Positions 1-8,825 of a stretch of 64,000 nt of DNA are shown in pieces. Position 1 is the stretch's first letter. Each line of letters starts with the position of its first letter. The notes under the pieces were generated by a model. It saw only the letters and a program-made list of their open reading frames with translations. It was not told the DNA's origin and made no database searches. Source of the DNA: Candidatus Saccharimonadota bacterium. Its GTDB lineage: Bacteria > Patescibacteriota > Saccharimonadia > Saccharimonadales > Saccharimonadaceae. The stretch lies in NCBI GenBank assembly GCA_028286365.1, contig JAQBRR010000001.1:248001-312000 (forward strand), written 5' to 3'. A program made the position numbers and the translations under genes.

Positions 1-504
1 ATTCAGAATGAGTTTGAACAACATGATCTCGGTATTGCTACCAGTTCAAACCAATTGTTCCGAAGTCTCGGTTCGACAATTGGTACAGCGGTCTTTGGTG
101 CAGTTCTCACGACTGGTATTATTGCTAATCTTGGTAATATTCAGGACACATCACCATACCTTCAAATGATTCAAAAGAGTCCAGAAGTCTCAAAGATTGG
201 TAGCCTTAGTGATGCCAATACACTCCTGAATCTCAATATGCCCGACATTAAAGGTCAGGTAAGTAGTGCGGCTGAGTCTAGCTTTGCCAAGCTACCTGCT
301 ATACAAGCAACAGTTGCTAAACAAACATTTGAAAAGACTCAATCTGACTTTTCGAGCAAAGTTACTCATGCATTCTCAGATAGCTTGCATCACATCTTTG
401 TTGTTGCGACCTTCCTTGTCGCAGGTGCGACTGTACTTGTCTTCCTACTAAAGGAACGGGTGCTGAAGTCTGCAAAGCCCCAAGACACACCAGGTGAAAT
501 GTAG
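1..504 (+). CDS. MFS exporter, DHA2/EmrB-like, C-terminal part
   Basis: The reading frame is open from the first base, so only the last 167 residues are present. The start of this part reads LGIATSSNQLFRSLGSTIG, a pattern typical of the late transmembrane segments of DHA2-family (EmrB/QacA) drug:proton antiporters. A long extracytoplasmic loop with many polar residues (about residues 50-120) precedes a last membrane helix (HHIFVVATFLVAGATVLVFL) and a short charged cytoplasmic tail. Family assignment is by recognised sequence pattern; the substrate cannot be told. A TTG inside the frame is not a start, because the frame continues upstream out of the window. Confidence 0.8.
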   Translation: MQNEFEQHDLGIATSSNQLFRSLGSTIGTAVFGAVLTTGIIANLGNIQDTSPYLQMIQKSPEVSKIGSLSDANTLLNLNMPDIKGQVSSAAESSFAKLPAIQATVAKQTFEKTQSDFSSKVTHAFSDSLHHIFVVATFLVAGATVLVFLLKERVLKSAKPQDTPGEM

Positions 505-579
505 CAAATAAAACGTTTGTGCTTTAAAAATTAATAGGGTACAATATAACTATTAGCGCTATTGCCTGCAGTGCCACTC

Positions 580-608
580 TTGACGTGTGACTTTATAATT
601 GATACTAT
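580..608 (+). promoter_or_regulatory. Sigma70-type promoter in the 505-942 intergenic region
   Basis: TTGACG (580-585) and TACTAT (603-608) are separated by exactly 17 bases. Transcription would run into a stretch with only a very small ORF (747-839) and end at the hairpin near 900-935. It could make a small mRNA or a short RNA. Confidence 0.55.
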
Positions 609-746
609 TAATCCTGTCCCTTGCGCCAAAACATTTAATTTAAAGGTCGAAGCGCGCGAGGTAAGTACATTGGGAGAGTAGCCAGAACGTCCGAATTTTT
701 CGGCGTAATGCGTGAAACGTCAACCAGTACAAGGAGTAAAAATCAC

Positions 747-839
747 ATGCCAATAGCCATCGAATTTGTGCCTTCAAGGCGCAAAAAGATAGCCGTGGAT
801 GTGGTGCCTGCCGAATGGCAACTGTATATTGCACAGTAG
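747..839 (+). CDS. Possible 30-residue small protein
   Basis: ATG at 747 follows AAGGAG (731-736) at a 10-base spacing and opens a 30-codon frame (MPIAIEFVPSRRKK..., ending LYIAQ) that stops at 839. The same frame is open back to 639, with another ATG at 708. It lies downstream of the promoter at 580-608 and upstream of the bidirectional terminator. The peptide is basic in the middle and has no recognisable family. It may be real, or the transcript may be a non-coding RNA. The antisense 64-codon frame over the same bases looks like a shadow. Confidence 0.25.
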   Translation: MPIAIEFVPSRRKKIAVDVVPAEWQLYIAQ

Positions 840-897
840 AATCATTCTAGTTAATGATTCAAATCCGTCTTACTCATCTGAGTGAGATACCAAAAAA

Positions 898-935
898 AGA
901 AAACACCCCAAGGCACCGGGGTGTTTTCGCTTTTT
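898..935. terminator. Bidirectional intrinsic terminator
   Basis: The stem AAAACACCCC / GGGGTGTTTT has an 8-base loop. It is followed on the + strand by CGCTTTTTA and on the - strand by a run of T (from the A-rich 892-900). It can end the + transcript from 580 and the - strand dsbA-like gene, whose stop is at 943. Confidence 0.85.
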
Positions 936-942
936 AGAAGGA

Positions 943-1662
943 TTAACTACCAGCAGGAGGTGTAACGCCTACTTTCTTAAGGTCAGCGTTAATCAACGCA
1001 CGGAGTTGATCACCATTGTTCTGTTGAACGTCGCTAATAACATCACTGCTGAGTTGTACGCCGTTTAGGTAAATGGTTGGTGTTGAGTTAATATTTAACT
1101 TGTTACCAATCGCTTGGTCGAACGAAATCTTTTTATTGACATTATCAGCTGCAAGATCTGTCGTAAATTTGGCTGTATCAAGTCCAAGAGTTTTTGCATA
1201 ACTAACGAGCGTAGATGTCACAGCAGTGCCTGTAAGGTCTACCCAGTCGCTCTGGTGTTCATAAAGGTAATTATTCATATCCCAGTACTTGCCTTGAAGC
1301 CCAGCGGCTTCGGCTGCAGCTGCACCAGAACGAGCGTTCGGGTGAATGGTCGAAAGCGGGAAGTTACGGAAGACAAAGGCAAGCTGGTCTTTATACTGCT
1401 CGGTGATTTTACGAATATTTGGGTGAGCACTTCCACAGGCAGGACACTGCAAATCACCGTATTCGATTAATATAACTTTGCTGCTCGCATTGCCATACAC
1501 TTCGTCGGCAATATTACCACTAGCAGGCGTAGCGGGTAAGATCGTGTCCTGCTTCACGCTAGAAACGTCGACGATCGGGTTGGCGTTACGCGACGTGATA
1601 ACCAGGGCTGTCAGTAAGCCCACAACAATAACGGCAAAAATAATCCAGGCTTTCTTACTCAC
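943..1662 (-). CDS. DsbA-like membrane-anchored thiol-disulfide oxidoreductase
   Basis: 239 residues. An N-terminal membrane segment (about residues 5-23) anchors an extracytoplasmic thioredoxin-fold domain of the DsbA/Thioredoxin_4 type. The redox motif CPAC is at 73-76 in the context GDLQCPACGSAHP, and the cis-proline loop is seen as NSTPTIYLNG near residue 195. It probably introduces or shuffles disulfides in exported proteins. The start is GTG with AAGGAG 8 bases upstream, so this gene uses a classical ribosome binding site unlike many neighbours. An ATG five bases upstream is out of frame. No DsbB/VKOR partner is seen next to it. Confidence 0.88.
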   Translation of the reverse strand: MSKKAWIIFAVIVVGLLTALVITSRNANPIVDVSSVKQDTILPATPASGNIADEVYGNASSKVILIEYGDLQCPACGSAHPNIRKITEQYKDQLAFVFRNFPLSTIHPNARSGAAAAEAAGLQGKYWDMNNYLYEHQSDWVDLTGTAVTSTLVSYAKTLGLDTAKFTTDLAADNVNKKISFDQAIGNKLNINSTPTIYLNGVQLSSDVISDVQQNNGDQLRALINADLKKVGVTPPAGS

Positions 1663-1736
1663 AACATACTCTCCTTATAACTAGTCCTACTATTATAGCA
1701 AATTGGTAGTGTGGTCTGTTGTACAATAAGCATATA

Positions 1737-2735
1737 ATGTTCACGTTTTTACTAATTTTGACAATTTTCTGCTTTATACTGCTCGTTCTCGTAGCTGGTA
1801 TGCATCCCACGATGTCTTCATTGAGTACCTATGAACTCCGTAGGAGGGCAGAGAATAGTGATCACCATGCGGCTGAGTTAGTAGGTAAGCAGCTTCTGCT
1901 GCAAGACGTGATATCTAATCTAAAGATCAAAGTAGCATTTCTACTCGTGGCACTGTCGTTTCTACTTGTTGCAACCTTTGGGGCTTTTATTGGAACGATC
2001 TTGATTATCGTCATTCTATTTGAATATGGTGCGCTGGCTCGACTACGGTTCATCAAGAAGCTATCTAGTCGTCTCTATGGCATGTTGGAATCAAAACTTC
2101 TCATAATTGCCCAAAAGTCAGCATCTATTATGAAGTTTATTCGCTCGGACGTAGAACCTGAAAATATATTTCATCTAGGCTCACGTCAAGAACTTGAGCA
2201 TCTTATTGACCAATCCGAAGGTGTGCTGACGCCAGATGACAAGAGGCTAGTTGTCCATAGTCTCGCGTTTGGTGATACGTTGGTTTCACGTATCATGACG
2301 ACAGCAGGTGAGATAGCAAGCATCAAAAAGACTGAATTCTTGGGCCCACTAACCTTAGATGACCTTCATAGGACAGGACACAGTAGACTACCAGTTATCG
2401 GAAGTGATATGGATCATATCGTTGGAGTGCTGCATCTTGAAAATCTCTTGGCGCTTGATATTAAACGATCTGTCACAGCTGAAAAGGCAATGGATCCACA
2501 CGTTGTCTATCTGCATCAAGATCAAACTTTAACTCATGCACTTGCGGCAATGCTTCGCACGCATCGACATCTATTTATCGTTATTGATTCGTCTCGCAAT
2601 ACTGTCGGCATTGTGACACTTAATGATGTCATTGAAGCACTGATCGGACGCAAAATTATTGACGAATTCGATGGTCATGAAAGTATTCGAGCTGTATCAG
2701 AGCGTAGCCTGCACGAGAAACGCCCAGAAGCTTAG
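1737..2735 (+). CDS. CBS-domain membrane protein, CorC/HlyC (CNNM)-like
   Basis: 332 residues from ATG 1737. An N-terminal membrane segment is followed by a helical pair around residues 65-100. Then come two CBS motifs (SRIMTTAGEI..., with HSRLPVIGSDMDHIVGVLHLENLL, and EKAMDPHVVYLHQDQ... with GIVTLNDVIEALIG). This is the order of CorC/HlyC-type transport accessory proteins with a shortened DUF21-like part; no C-terminal CorC_HlyC domain is evident. A TTG at 1719 lies in frame, but ATG 1737 follows a TACAAT -10-like box (1722-1727) at 9 bases and is the better start. It may affect Mg2+/Co2+ handling; this is inference. Confidence 0.75.
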   Translation: MFTFLLILTIFCFILLVLVAGMHPTMSSLSTYELRRRAENSDHHAAELVGKQLLLQDVISNLKIKVAFLLVALSFLLVATFGAFIGTILIIVILFEYGALARLRFIKKLSSRLYGMLESKLLIIAQKSASIMKFIRSDVEPENIFHLGSRQELEHLIDQSEGVLTPDDKRLVVHSLAFGDTLVSRIMTTAGEIASIKKTEFLGPLTLDDLHRTGHSRLPVIGSDMDHIVGVLHLENLLALDIKRSVTAEKAMDPHVVYLHQDQTLTHALAAMLRTHRHLFIVIDSSRNTVGIVTLNDVIEALIGRKIIDEFDGHESIRAVSERSLHEKRPEA

Positions 2736-2756
2736 CCCCTTACTAGCCTTAAGGGG
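2736..2756 (+). terminator. Hairpin after the CBS gene, no clear T-run
   Basis: CCCCTTA (2736-2742) pairs with TAAGGGG (2750-2756) directly after the stop codon. No T tract follows, so it may be a weak terminator or 3'-end stabiliser. Confidence 0.35.
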
Positions 2757-2783
2757 GGTCAGGATGATACACTACAGAGTATT

Positions 2784-4094
2784 ATGACACGAACATTAGC
2801 CGCAGAATTACCCGCGAGTATTGGCGAAACAGTCACACTCCAGGGCTGGTTACACAAAAAACGCCTACTGGGCGGACTCAATTTTATTACTCTTAGAGAC
2901 CGTAGCGGACTTGCTCAAACACTCATTATTGATGATGAACTTGAGAAACTTCGTGGTTTACAAACGGGTACGGTACTCGCTCTCACCGGCACTGTCGTAG
3001 CAGATGAACGCGCACCGGGTGGTGCCGAACTTCACGACGTTACAGTCGAAGTGACGGTCCCCGTCACTGACGAGCCGCCAATCGAAATTGATAAACCACT
3101 CGGTCATGAGTCTGAGAATCTGGACACATTATTTGATAATCGGGTGATTGGCCTTCGCAACCTTCAGGAACAAACCATCTTCAAGGTTCAAGCAAAAGTA
3201 CTCGAGACTGCCAGGAAGTACTTTATTGATAATCATTTCACAGAGATGAACACTCCGAAGCTACTGGCCGAGCCAACTGAAGGTGGTGCTGAAGTCTTTA
3301 CGCTCGACTACTTTGGAAAAACTGCATCCTTAGCGCAGAGTGCACAGTTCTACAAACAGATGATGGTCGGTGTGTTTGAACGTGTCTTTGAAACGAACCC
3401 AACATATCGAGCAGAGCAAAGTGCGACGACGCGGCATATGACCGAATATATTACGATTGATGCCGAGATGGGCTTTATTGAATTCGACGATCTACTGATA
3501 TTTACGAGTGGTCTCATTAATGCAATTATCAACAATGTGTGGGACTCATATGGTGATCAGCTCAAGAAGTGGAATGCGCATAAGCCTGTGCTAACTGAAA
3601 ATTTCCCACGTCTCTCAATGGCCGAAGTCCATGCACTCTATGCTAAGAATAATTCCGAAGATTATAGCAGTGAAGATGATCTGCGACCTGATGAAGAACG
3701 CTGGATCTGTGAGTACGCCAAGAAGAATCTTGGTAGTGAAGCAATCTTTGTGACCGAATGGCCAAGCAGTAGTATGAAATTCTATCACCGCAAAAATGCT
3801 GATAATCCCGAAATTGCTGATCGTAGCGACCTGCTATTTCGCGGTATCGAAATTGCGACAGTACCAATGCGTGAAAACCGTTATGACGTCCTCGTTGAGC
3901 AGTTAAAGACGATTGCACATGGTGATCCAGAACACCCAGGCTTTAAATATTACCTACAGGCCTTTCAGTATGGCTTACCTCCACATGGTGGATTTGGTCT
4001 CGGGCTTGAGCGTCTAACCGAAAAAATTGTTGGACTCAACAACGTTAAAGAAGCGACGCTTTTCCCCCGCGATATCAATCGCCTTACTCCTTAA
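2784..4094 (+). CDS. aspS: Aspartyl-tRNA synthetase, archaeal/non-discriminating type
   Basis: 436 residues, close to the length of archaeal-type AspRS and much shorter than the bacterial type (about 590), which carries a GAD insertion that is missing here. An N-terminal OB-fold (VTLQGWLHKKRLLGGLNFITLRD) binds the anticodon. Class II motif 2 is seen as YRAEQSATTRHMTEY and motif 3 as GFGLGLERL near residue 403. It charges tRNA-Asp and, if non-discriminating, also tRNA-Asn, which would require GatCAB elsewhere. ATG 2784 has a TACACT box 10 bases upstream. The family call is firm; discrimination cannot be decided from sequence here. Confidence 0.92.
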   Translation: MTRTLAAELPASIGETVTLQGWLHKKRLLGGLNFITLRDRSGLAQTLIIDDELEKLRGLQTGTVLALTGTVVADERAPGGAELHDVTVEVTVPVTDEPPIEIDKPLGHESENLDTLFDNRVIGLRNLQEQTIFKVQAKVLETARKYFIDNHFTEMNTPKLLAEPTEGGAEVFTLDYFGKTASLAQSAQFYKQMMVGVFERVFETNPTYRAEQSATTRHMTEYITIDAEMGFIEFDDLLIFTSGLINAIINNVWDSYGDQLKKWNAHKPVLTENFPRLSMAEVHALYAKNNSEDYSSEDDLRPDEERWICEYAKKNLGSEAIFVTEWPSSSMKFYHRKNADNPEIADRSDLLFRGIEIATVPMRENRYDVLVEQLKTIAHGDPEHPGFKYYLQAFQYGLPPHGGFGLGLERLTEKIVGLNNVKEATLFPRDINRLTP

Positions 4095-4174
4095 AAGCGA
4101 CCGCATTCCTAAGCGAGCTTTCAGTTTATCTAATATATACTTACTGATAGATCTAAAAATAGAAGGAATTAAAT

Positions 4175-4687
4175 ATGTCGGATCAAACTAGGACCAAAAT
4201 CATTGGCCTTATCGTTATTGTGCTGCTTACGACCGTCGGAACTGTCGGTGCGGCTGCCTATAATGCACGATCGACCCAGCAGATAGCCGCTAGTGCGAGT
4301 CAGCCGAATGTAGTAGGTAGTAGCCCTAGTTCGCAGACAGCGACGACATCTTCAACTCCCTCTACTGCTTCATCGTCATCGAGCGCAACTTATAAAGATG
4401 GTACATACACTGCCAACGGGTCATTTTATACACCGGATGGTACTGAGCAAATTGGTGTCACACTAACACTTGCAAGTAATAAAATTACCGCTGTCTCAAT
4501 TGATTCATCATCAATATACTCTGGTACCTCAGCAGAATACACTGACAGATTTAGTAGCGGTATTAGTAGTGTGGTTGTCGGTAAGAATATTGCAGATGTA
4601 CAAGTATATAGAATATCTGGCGCATCGCTTACACCGATGGGCTTTAATAACGCACTCAGCGCGATTGAAAATGAAGCCAAAGCCTAG
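4175..4687 (+). CDS. Exported FMN-binding domain protein (covalent flavin carrier)
   Basis: 170 residues. A membrane segment (about 9-27) is followed by a Ser/Thr-rich linker (about 35-72), then an FMN_bind domain (YKDGTYTANGSFYTPDG... to the end). The motif SGASLTP near 148-154 fits the site where ApbE attaches FMN through a phosphoester to Ser/Thr. AGAAGGA lies 9 bases upstream of ATG. It overlaps apbE by 17 bases, so the substrate and its modifying enzyme are translationally coupled. It should act outside the membrane as a one-electron or two-electron relay. Confidence 0.85.
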   Translation: MSDQTRTKIIGLIVIVLLTTVGTVGAAAYNARSTQQIAASASQPNVVGSSPSSQTATTSSTPSTASSSSSATYKDGTYTANGSFYTPDGTEQIGVTLTLASNKITAVSIDSSSIYSGTSAEYTDRFSSGISSVVVGKNIADVQVYRISGASLTPMGFNNALSAIENEAKA

Positions 4688-5525
4688 CATTACATTTGAA
4701 GCTTTGGGTACGGAGTGGATGATAGAGGCCATTGACGTCGCGCGCCAGCAAACCAATATTAAGAATGAGCTTGATCGCATCGATCATATTTGGTCACGTT
4801 TCCAGGATGACTCACTTATTTCACTCATGGCAAAAGAGGCTGGTACGTATGAGCTTGATCAATCTGATGCTCTGCTTATGAAATGGTATCAGCAGCTCTA
4901 CGAGGCAACTGATGGCTTAGTAAGTCCTCTGATCGGGCAAGCACTTGTTGATGCCGGTTATGATCAAGCATATTCACTAAAGCCAAAAACTATCGTTCAT
5001 TCATCTCCGACATGGGAGGACACGTTAGTTATTGGAATTGATTCTATAACAATCAAACAACCAGCTCTCATTGATGTTGGTGCCGCTGGTAAGGGCTATG
5101 CTGTCGATCAGGTAGCGCGTCTGCTTGACGGTGACTACTGTGTTGATGCGAGCGGAGACATACTCGTTCATGGTCAAGAGATGCGTATTGGTCTCCAGAG
5201 CCCACACGACGAGACACAGTTAATTGGTGTTGCGACAATTAAAAACGAAAGTATCTGCGGATCCGCTATTACTCGTCGGGCCTGGGGTGATTGGCATCAT
5301 ATCATTAACCCAAAAACTGCTAAGCCAGTCGACGACATTATCGCGACCTGGGTGATCGCAGATAATGCAATGCATGCCGATGGTCTCGCAACGGCTCTAT
5401 TCTTTGTCTCGCCAGAAAAACTTAACCAACTTACACAGTTTGAGTACTGTATTATATATCGTAACGGTACCGTGAAATCAGTAGGTCAGAAAATAGAATT
5501 ATTTACCGAGAAGGCTACCAAGTAA
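4671..5525 (+). CDS. apbE: FAD:protein FMN transferase (ApbE)
   Basis: 284 residues from ATG 4671 inside the end of the FMN-binding gene; the longer upstream frame belongs to that neighbour. The family pattern is visible: an N-terminal LGTEWMIEA, DGLVSPLIGQALVDAGYD, IDVGAAGKGYAVDQVARLL, ASGDILVHG, and a C-terminal HHIINPKTAKPVDD followed by ADGLATALF. ApbE transfers FMN from FAD to Ser/Thr on exported proteins using Mg2+. No signal peptide or lipobox is seen, so it may work at the inner face or be exported in another way. Its stop overlaps the next start by one base (TAATG). Confidence 0.9.
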   Translation: MKPKPSITFEALGTEWMIEAIDVARQQTNIKNELDRIDHIWSRFQDDSLISLMAKEAGTYELDQSDALLMKWYQQLYEATDGLVSPLIGQALVDAGYDQAYSLKPKTIVHSSPTWEDTLVIGIDSITIKQPALIDVGAAGKGYAVDQVARLLDGDYCVDASGDILVHGQEMRIGLQSPHDETQLIGVATIKNESICGSAITRRAWGDWHHIINPKTAKPVDDIIATWVIADNAMHADGLATALFFVSPEKLNQLTQFEYCIIYRNGTVKSVGQKIELFTEKATK

Positions 5526-7024
5526 TGCGTCAGTATATCGAAAAATTTATTGATAGCATGACGATGTATCGCCTTGTTCTTTATGGTCTTTATTTAATTA
5601 CTGCGACTGCGTTTGTCCTGAGCCTTCTTGGCCAACTATCATTTACGGTTTTAGAACTGGGGCCGACACTACTTGTTTTACTGGTTGTGTCCTATGTCTC
5701 AAGTAAGTTATTCGCGTGGACGTTTTCTGCACCGTATAACCCAGAGTCATGGCAGATCACCGCTTTTATTGTATTCTTTCTAATTTTCCCTCAAAGTGAC
5801 CTAAAGGGCTATCTTTTAACCGCACTTGTTGCGTTTTTATCTGTTGCTTCAAAGTATATACTCGCCATTCGTGGTCGTCATATATTTAACCCAGCAGCAG
5901 TCGCTGTCGTTATTAGTGGTCTCCTCGGACTTTTAGGCGCAACTTGGTGGGTAGCAACGCTACTGCTCTTGCCTGTTGTTTCAATCGTCGGATTAGTGAT
6001 TACCTGGAAACTACGTCATTTTATGATGGTATTTGTTTATGGACTCGTCAGTGTTAGTTTGGCTGGTATCATTGCGCTTGTAGCTGGACGTGATTTAGGT
6101 GAAGCGTTTAAGACTGTCATCATCTCTACGCCGATTGTGTTTGCTGGTACGATTATGTTAACGGAACCGTTAACGTCACCAACGACTAAACGGAGCCAGG
6201 TTATCTATGCCGTACTCGTTGCCGTGCTTGGGGGATTACAGATTGGTTGGATATCAAAGCCGGACGTTGCACTTTTGGTTGGCAACCTGTTTAGCTTCTT
6301 AACTGGTCAACGACGTGCTATAAAGTTAGAGTTTGTGAGTAGTACTCAGATTACACCTTCCGTCTATTCAATTGTATTTAAACCAGTGAATCCAATTCGA
6401 TTTAAGGCTGGGCAGTATATTGAGCTGACCCTGCCGCATGAACATCCAGATGATCGAGGCATTAGACGTACATTTTCAATTGCTTCGCGACCGGGCGATC
6501 AATATATCAAATTAGGGCTAGTCACGGCAATTCCATCAAGTACCTTCAAGACAGCGCTACTTGCATTAAGTCCTGGTACGATCGTCAGAGCAACTGAGGT
6601 TGGGGGAAGTTTTGTCTTACCTGATAATATTGATGAGCCTATCGTAATGATTGCAGGTGGCATTGGGATTACGCCATTTCGCTCAATGATTGATGATTTG
6701 ATTGCCAAGCAAGAAAAGCGTCCTGTTGTTTTATTCTACGCAGCCCGCCAAGAAAATTTATTAGTCTATGGTGGACTACTCAACGAAGCGCGTAAGCAAC
6801 TTGGTATTATGATCGTACCAATAGTTGCACAGCCAAGTTCGACCTGGGCAGGGGAAAAGGGTTATCTAGATATGCAGACCATCGAACGCTATGTTGGTAA
6901 TGTTTACGAACATACCTTTTATATTTCAGGACCTAATGCAATGGCGTTATCGTTTCGAGAACAGCTTCGCGCAGCGGGGATTACCCCGAGCCGCATTAAA
7001 ACAGATTATTTTTCTGGTTACTAG
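5525..7024 (+). CDS. NqrB/RnfD-like membrane domain fused to a ferredoxin-NAD(P) reductase domain
   Basis: 499 residues. Residues 1-265 form about eight to ten membrane helices with the NqrB/RnfD signatures [11 protein letters not shown] (117-127) and TEPLTSPTT (213-221), the latter at the place where RnfD/NqrB carry FMN. Residues 268-499 form an FNR-type module: the FAD motif [10 protein letters not shown] (314-323) and the NAD(P) motif GGIGITPF (378-385). The fusion can take electrons from NAD(P)H to FAD and pass them across the membrane to the flavinylated partner encoded upstream. The order FMN_bind-ApbE-fusion, with overlaps of 17 and 1 bases, makes a compact extracytosolic electron-transfer operon. 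The final acceptor is not encoded here. Confidence 0.85.
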   Translation: MRQYIEKFIDSMTMYRLVLYGLYLITATAFVLSLLGQLSFTVLELGPTLLVLLVVSYVSSKLFAWTFSAPYNPESWQITAFIVFFLIFPQSDLKGYLLTALVAFLSVASKYILAIRGRHIFNPAAVAVVISGLLGLLGATWWVATLLLLPVVSIVGLVITWKLRHFMMVFVYGLVSVSLAGIIALVAGRDLGEAFKTVIISTPIVFAGTIMLTEPLTSPTTKRSQVIYAVLVAVLGGLQIGWISKPDVALLVGNLFSFLTGQRRAIKLEFVSSTQITPSVYSIVFKPVNPIRFKAGQYIELTLPHEHPDDRGIRRTFSIASRPGDQYIKLGLVTAIPSSTFKTALLALSPGTIVRATEVGGSFVLPDNIDEPIVMIAGGIGITPFRSMIDDLIAKQEKRPVVLFYAARQENLLVYGGLLNEARKQLGIMIVPIVAQPSSTWAGEKGYLDMQTIERYVGNVYEHTFYISGPNAMALSFREQLRAAGITPSRIKTDYFSGY

Positions 7025-7047
7025 CAAAACAAGCTATGATAGAACAT

Positions 7048-7545
7048 ATGGATGATGCTAATGTTCCAGTTGAAACCGCAACGGTAGCTCCGACTGTTCC
7101 TGCAGTTGCTACAAAGCCCAATAAACAACGCCACTTTCTGGCTGTTTTCTTCTTTAGTTATATGTGGGGCACCTTTGGCATTGATCGTTTTTATCTTGGA
7201 AAAGTGGGGACTGGAATCTTAAAACTCGTAACGATTGGTGGCTTTGGTATTTGGACGATTATCGACTTAGCACTTATTACGTCAGGTGCTATGCGGGACA
7301 AACAGGGCAATGAGATGTTAGAAGCTGCCAGGTATAAAAAGTTCGCTGGGCGGACTATTTTGTGGTCTGCAGTTATTATAGCGGCAGGCGTACTCGTCAG
7401 TGGCATTAGTCTTATCTTGACAATAACAGCACTTATCACACAGGTTCAAAGTGGTGGTCTAGATATTCAAAAGCTGCTTCCATCTGGAGTTTTACCGACG
7501 AGCTCAACGACACAGTCAGTTGATCCATCTACTCTCGGTTTTTAG
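7048..7545 (+). CDS. TM2-domain membrane protein
   Basis: 165 residues. A Pro/Val/Thr-rich N-terminus is followed by the TM2 domain ([20 protein letters not shown] then [11 protein letters not shown]), with two close membrane helices and a third later helix (about 105-130). The function of TM2 proteins is not known. ATG 7048 is 7 bases after TATGAT (7035-7040), so the upstream in-frame ATG at 7036 overlaps the -10 box and is less likely. The stop shares the bases TTAG with the convergent alkA-like gene. Confidence 0.75.
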   Translation: MDDANVPVETATVAPTVPAVATKPNKQRHFLAVFFFSYMWGTFGIDRFYLGKVGTGILKLVTIGGFGIWTIIDLALITSGAMRDKQGNEMLEAARYKKFAGRTILWSAVIIAAGVLVSGISLILTITALITQVQSGGLDIQKLLPSGVLPTSSTTQSVDPSTLGF

Positions 7546-8186
7546 TTAACAGCAGGCTTGTTATCGAGCGAGTGCCAGACGTACCAACTAGCGACTGATT
7601 CATACGGATGCCAGCTGTTCGACGTCGCAATTTCTTCCATGTCTTGAGTGCTTGGTGAATGATCAAAACCATAGAGTTTTTGTATGCCGTTTTTAATGCC
7701 GAGATCACCAACAGGTAAAACATCCAAACGTCCCATGCAAAAAATCAAAAACATATGAACGGTCCATACACCAACGCCTTTAATCTGTGTCAATTCTGCG
7801 ATAATTTCATCATTTGTTAGCACGTCGAGGTGATTGAACTTTACTGAACCTTCAATAACTTTCAGTGCGAGGTCTTGAATATAGCTACCCTTTTGCCTGG
7901 ACAGACCAACACCTCTTAGCTCTTCTATATTTTTTGTTAAGATCTGATCTGGCGTGGGAAAGACATCATCTGGAAATAGTGCGAGGAAGCGTTTAAAAAT
8001 AGTCGCTGCGGCTTTAACACTTAATTGTTGTGAGACGATGCTTTCGACTAATGTCTGATAGTAATTCTTGTGTGGGGTGATAGTAGCAATACCAGCCTGT
8101 GCGATAACTGGAGCTAAGGCTGCATCATTCTTTGATAGATATTCTGCAGCTATTTTTAGGTTGCTATCATTTGCGAGAATTACCAT
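7542..8186 (-). CDS. DNA-3-methyladenine glycosylase, AlkA/HhH-GPD type
   Basis: 214 residues. The fold signatures are [19 protein letters not shown], the helix-hairpin-helix [13 protein letters not shown], and the catalytic Asp in [14 protein letters not shown]. It should excise alkylated bases such as 3-methyladenine. ATG at 8186 starts one base after the stop of the upstream MBL gene (stop ends at 8188 on this strand); a TTG four codons earlier (8198) would overlap that gene. The pair is probably one transcript with msrA. Confidence 0.85.
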   Translation of the reverse strand: MVILANDSNLKIAAEYLSKNDAALAPVIAQAGIATITPHKNYYQTLVESIVSQQLSVKAAATIFKRFLALFPDDVFPTPDQILTKNIEELRGVGLSRQKGSYIQDLALKVIEGSVKFNHLDVLTNDEIIAELTQIKGVGVWTVHMFLIFCMGRLDVLPVGDLGIKNGIQKLYGFDHSPSTQDMEEIATSNSWHPYESVASWYVWHSLDNKPAVN

Positions 8187-8187
8187 T

Positions 8188-8823
8188 CTAAAATTCAATC
8201 GTTTGTCGTCGATCGAGACGTGTATAGCTAGTGCCTAACTTCTCCGCGAAAATAGGTACCAGACGATCTGCGATGCCTTTACCAGAGGGCGATAGGATTG
8301 CGTCGTGTGTAGGAAAGACAAGGCGAGGTTTTACTGCGATTAAAAACTCGATTGTCTCACTGATTTTTAGCCATGGGGCACTAACGGGGAGGGCAAGCAC
8401 ATCGATTGGTTTGTTCGGTAAAGCGAACGAATCTCCGGGGTAATATAACTTTTGATTAATGAGTACACCAAGATTGTCGATAAGCGGTATATCGGGATGG
8501 ATTTCGGCATGTGTGCCACCAAAGAATTCTAAATCAAATGGGCCAACTGTGACGACGTCGCCAGCTGTGACTGCTTGGGACTTATGGTCGGGCATTTCTT
8601 GAGTGACGGATTTTAGGGAAATTAAAACGGAGTCAGGGTTTTTGTCATATATTGATGCCAATAAGTCTGAGTCAAAATGGTCAGCGTGTTCGTGCGTAAT
8701 AACGATCGCAACGATATTGTTAGTCACTTGGAAGTCGGTTGTGAAATTGCCTGGATCGACTACAAGAATCTGCCCATCTTCCTCAACCGTAAAACAAGCA
8801 TGTTCATATTTTGTTATTTTCAT
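8188..8823 (-). CDS. MBL-fold metallohydrolase (UlaG-like)
   Basis: 211 residues. The metallo-beta-lactamase motif HEHADHFD is at about 64-71, a later His in GGTHAEIHP, the Asp in YYPGDSF, and the last ligand in FPTHDA. The N-terminal MKITKYEHACFTVE resembles the UlaG/YtnP-like group of small hydrolases. Substrate unknown. It begins two bases after the msrA stop and runs directly into the alkA-like gene, suggesting a repair and detoxification operon msrA-mbl-alkA. Confidence 0.82.
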   Translation of the reverse strand: MKITKYEHACFTVEEDGQILVVDPGNFTTDFQVTNNIVAIVITHEHADHFDSDLLASIYDKNPDSVLISLKSVTQEMPDHKSQAVTAGDVVTVGPFDLEFFGGTHAEIHPDIPLIDNLGVLINQKLYYPGDSFALPNKPIDVLALPVSAPWLKISETIEFLIAVKPRLVFPTHDAILSPSGKGIADRLVPIFAEKLGTSYTRLDRRQTIEF

Positions 8824-8825
8824 AA

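Noticed and set aside
640-834. 64-codon frame on the - strand in the first intergenic region.
   Set aside because: No ribosome binding site, unnatural composition, and the promoter in this region points the other way.
505-942. Considered RNase P RNA, tmRNA, SRP RNA and 6S RNA for the first intergenic region.
   Set aside because: None of the conserved cores (for example GAGGAAAGTCC of RNase P, or an encoded tag ending in ALAA with tRNA-like ends) can be found.
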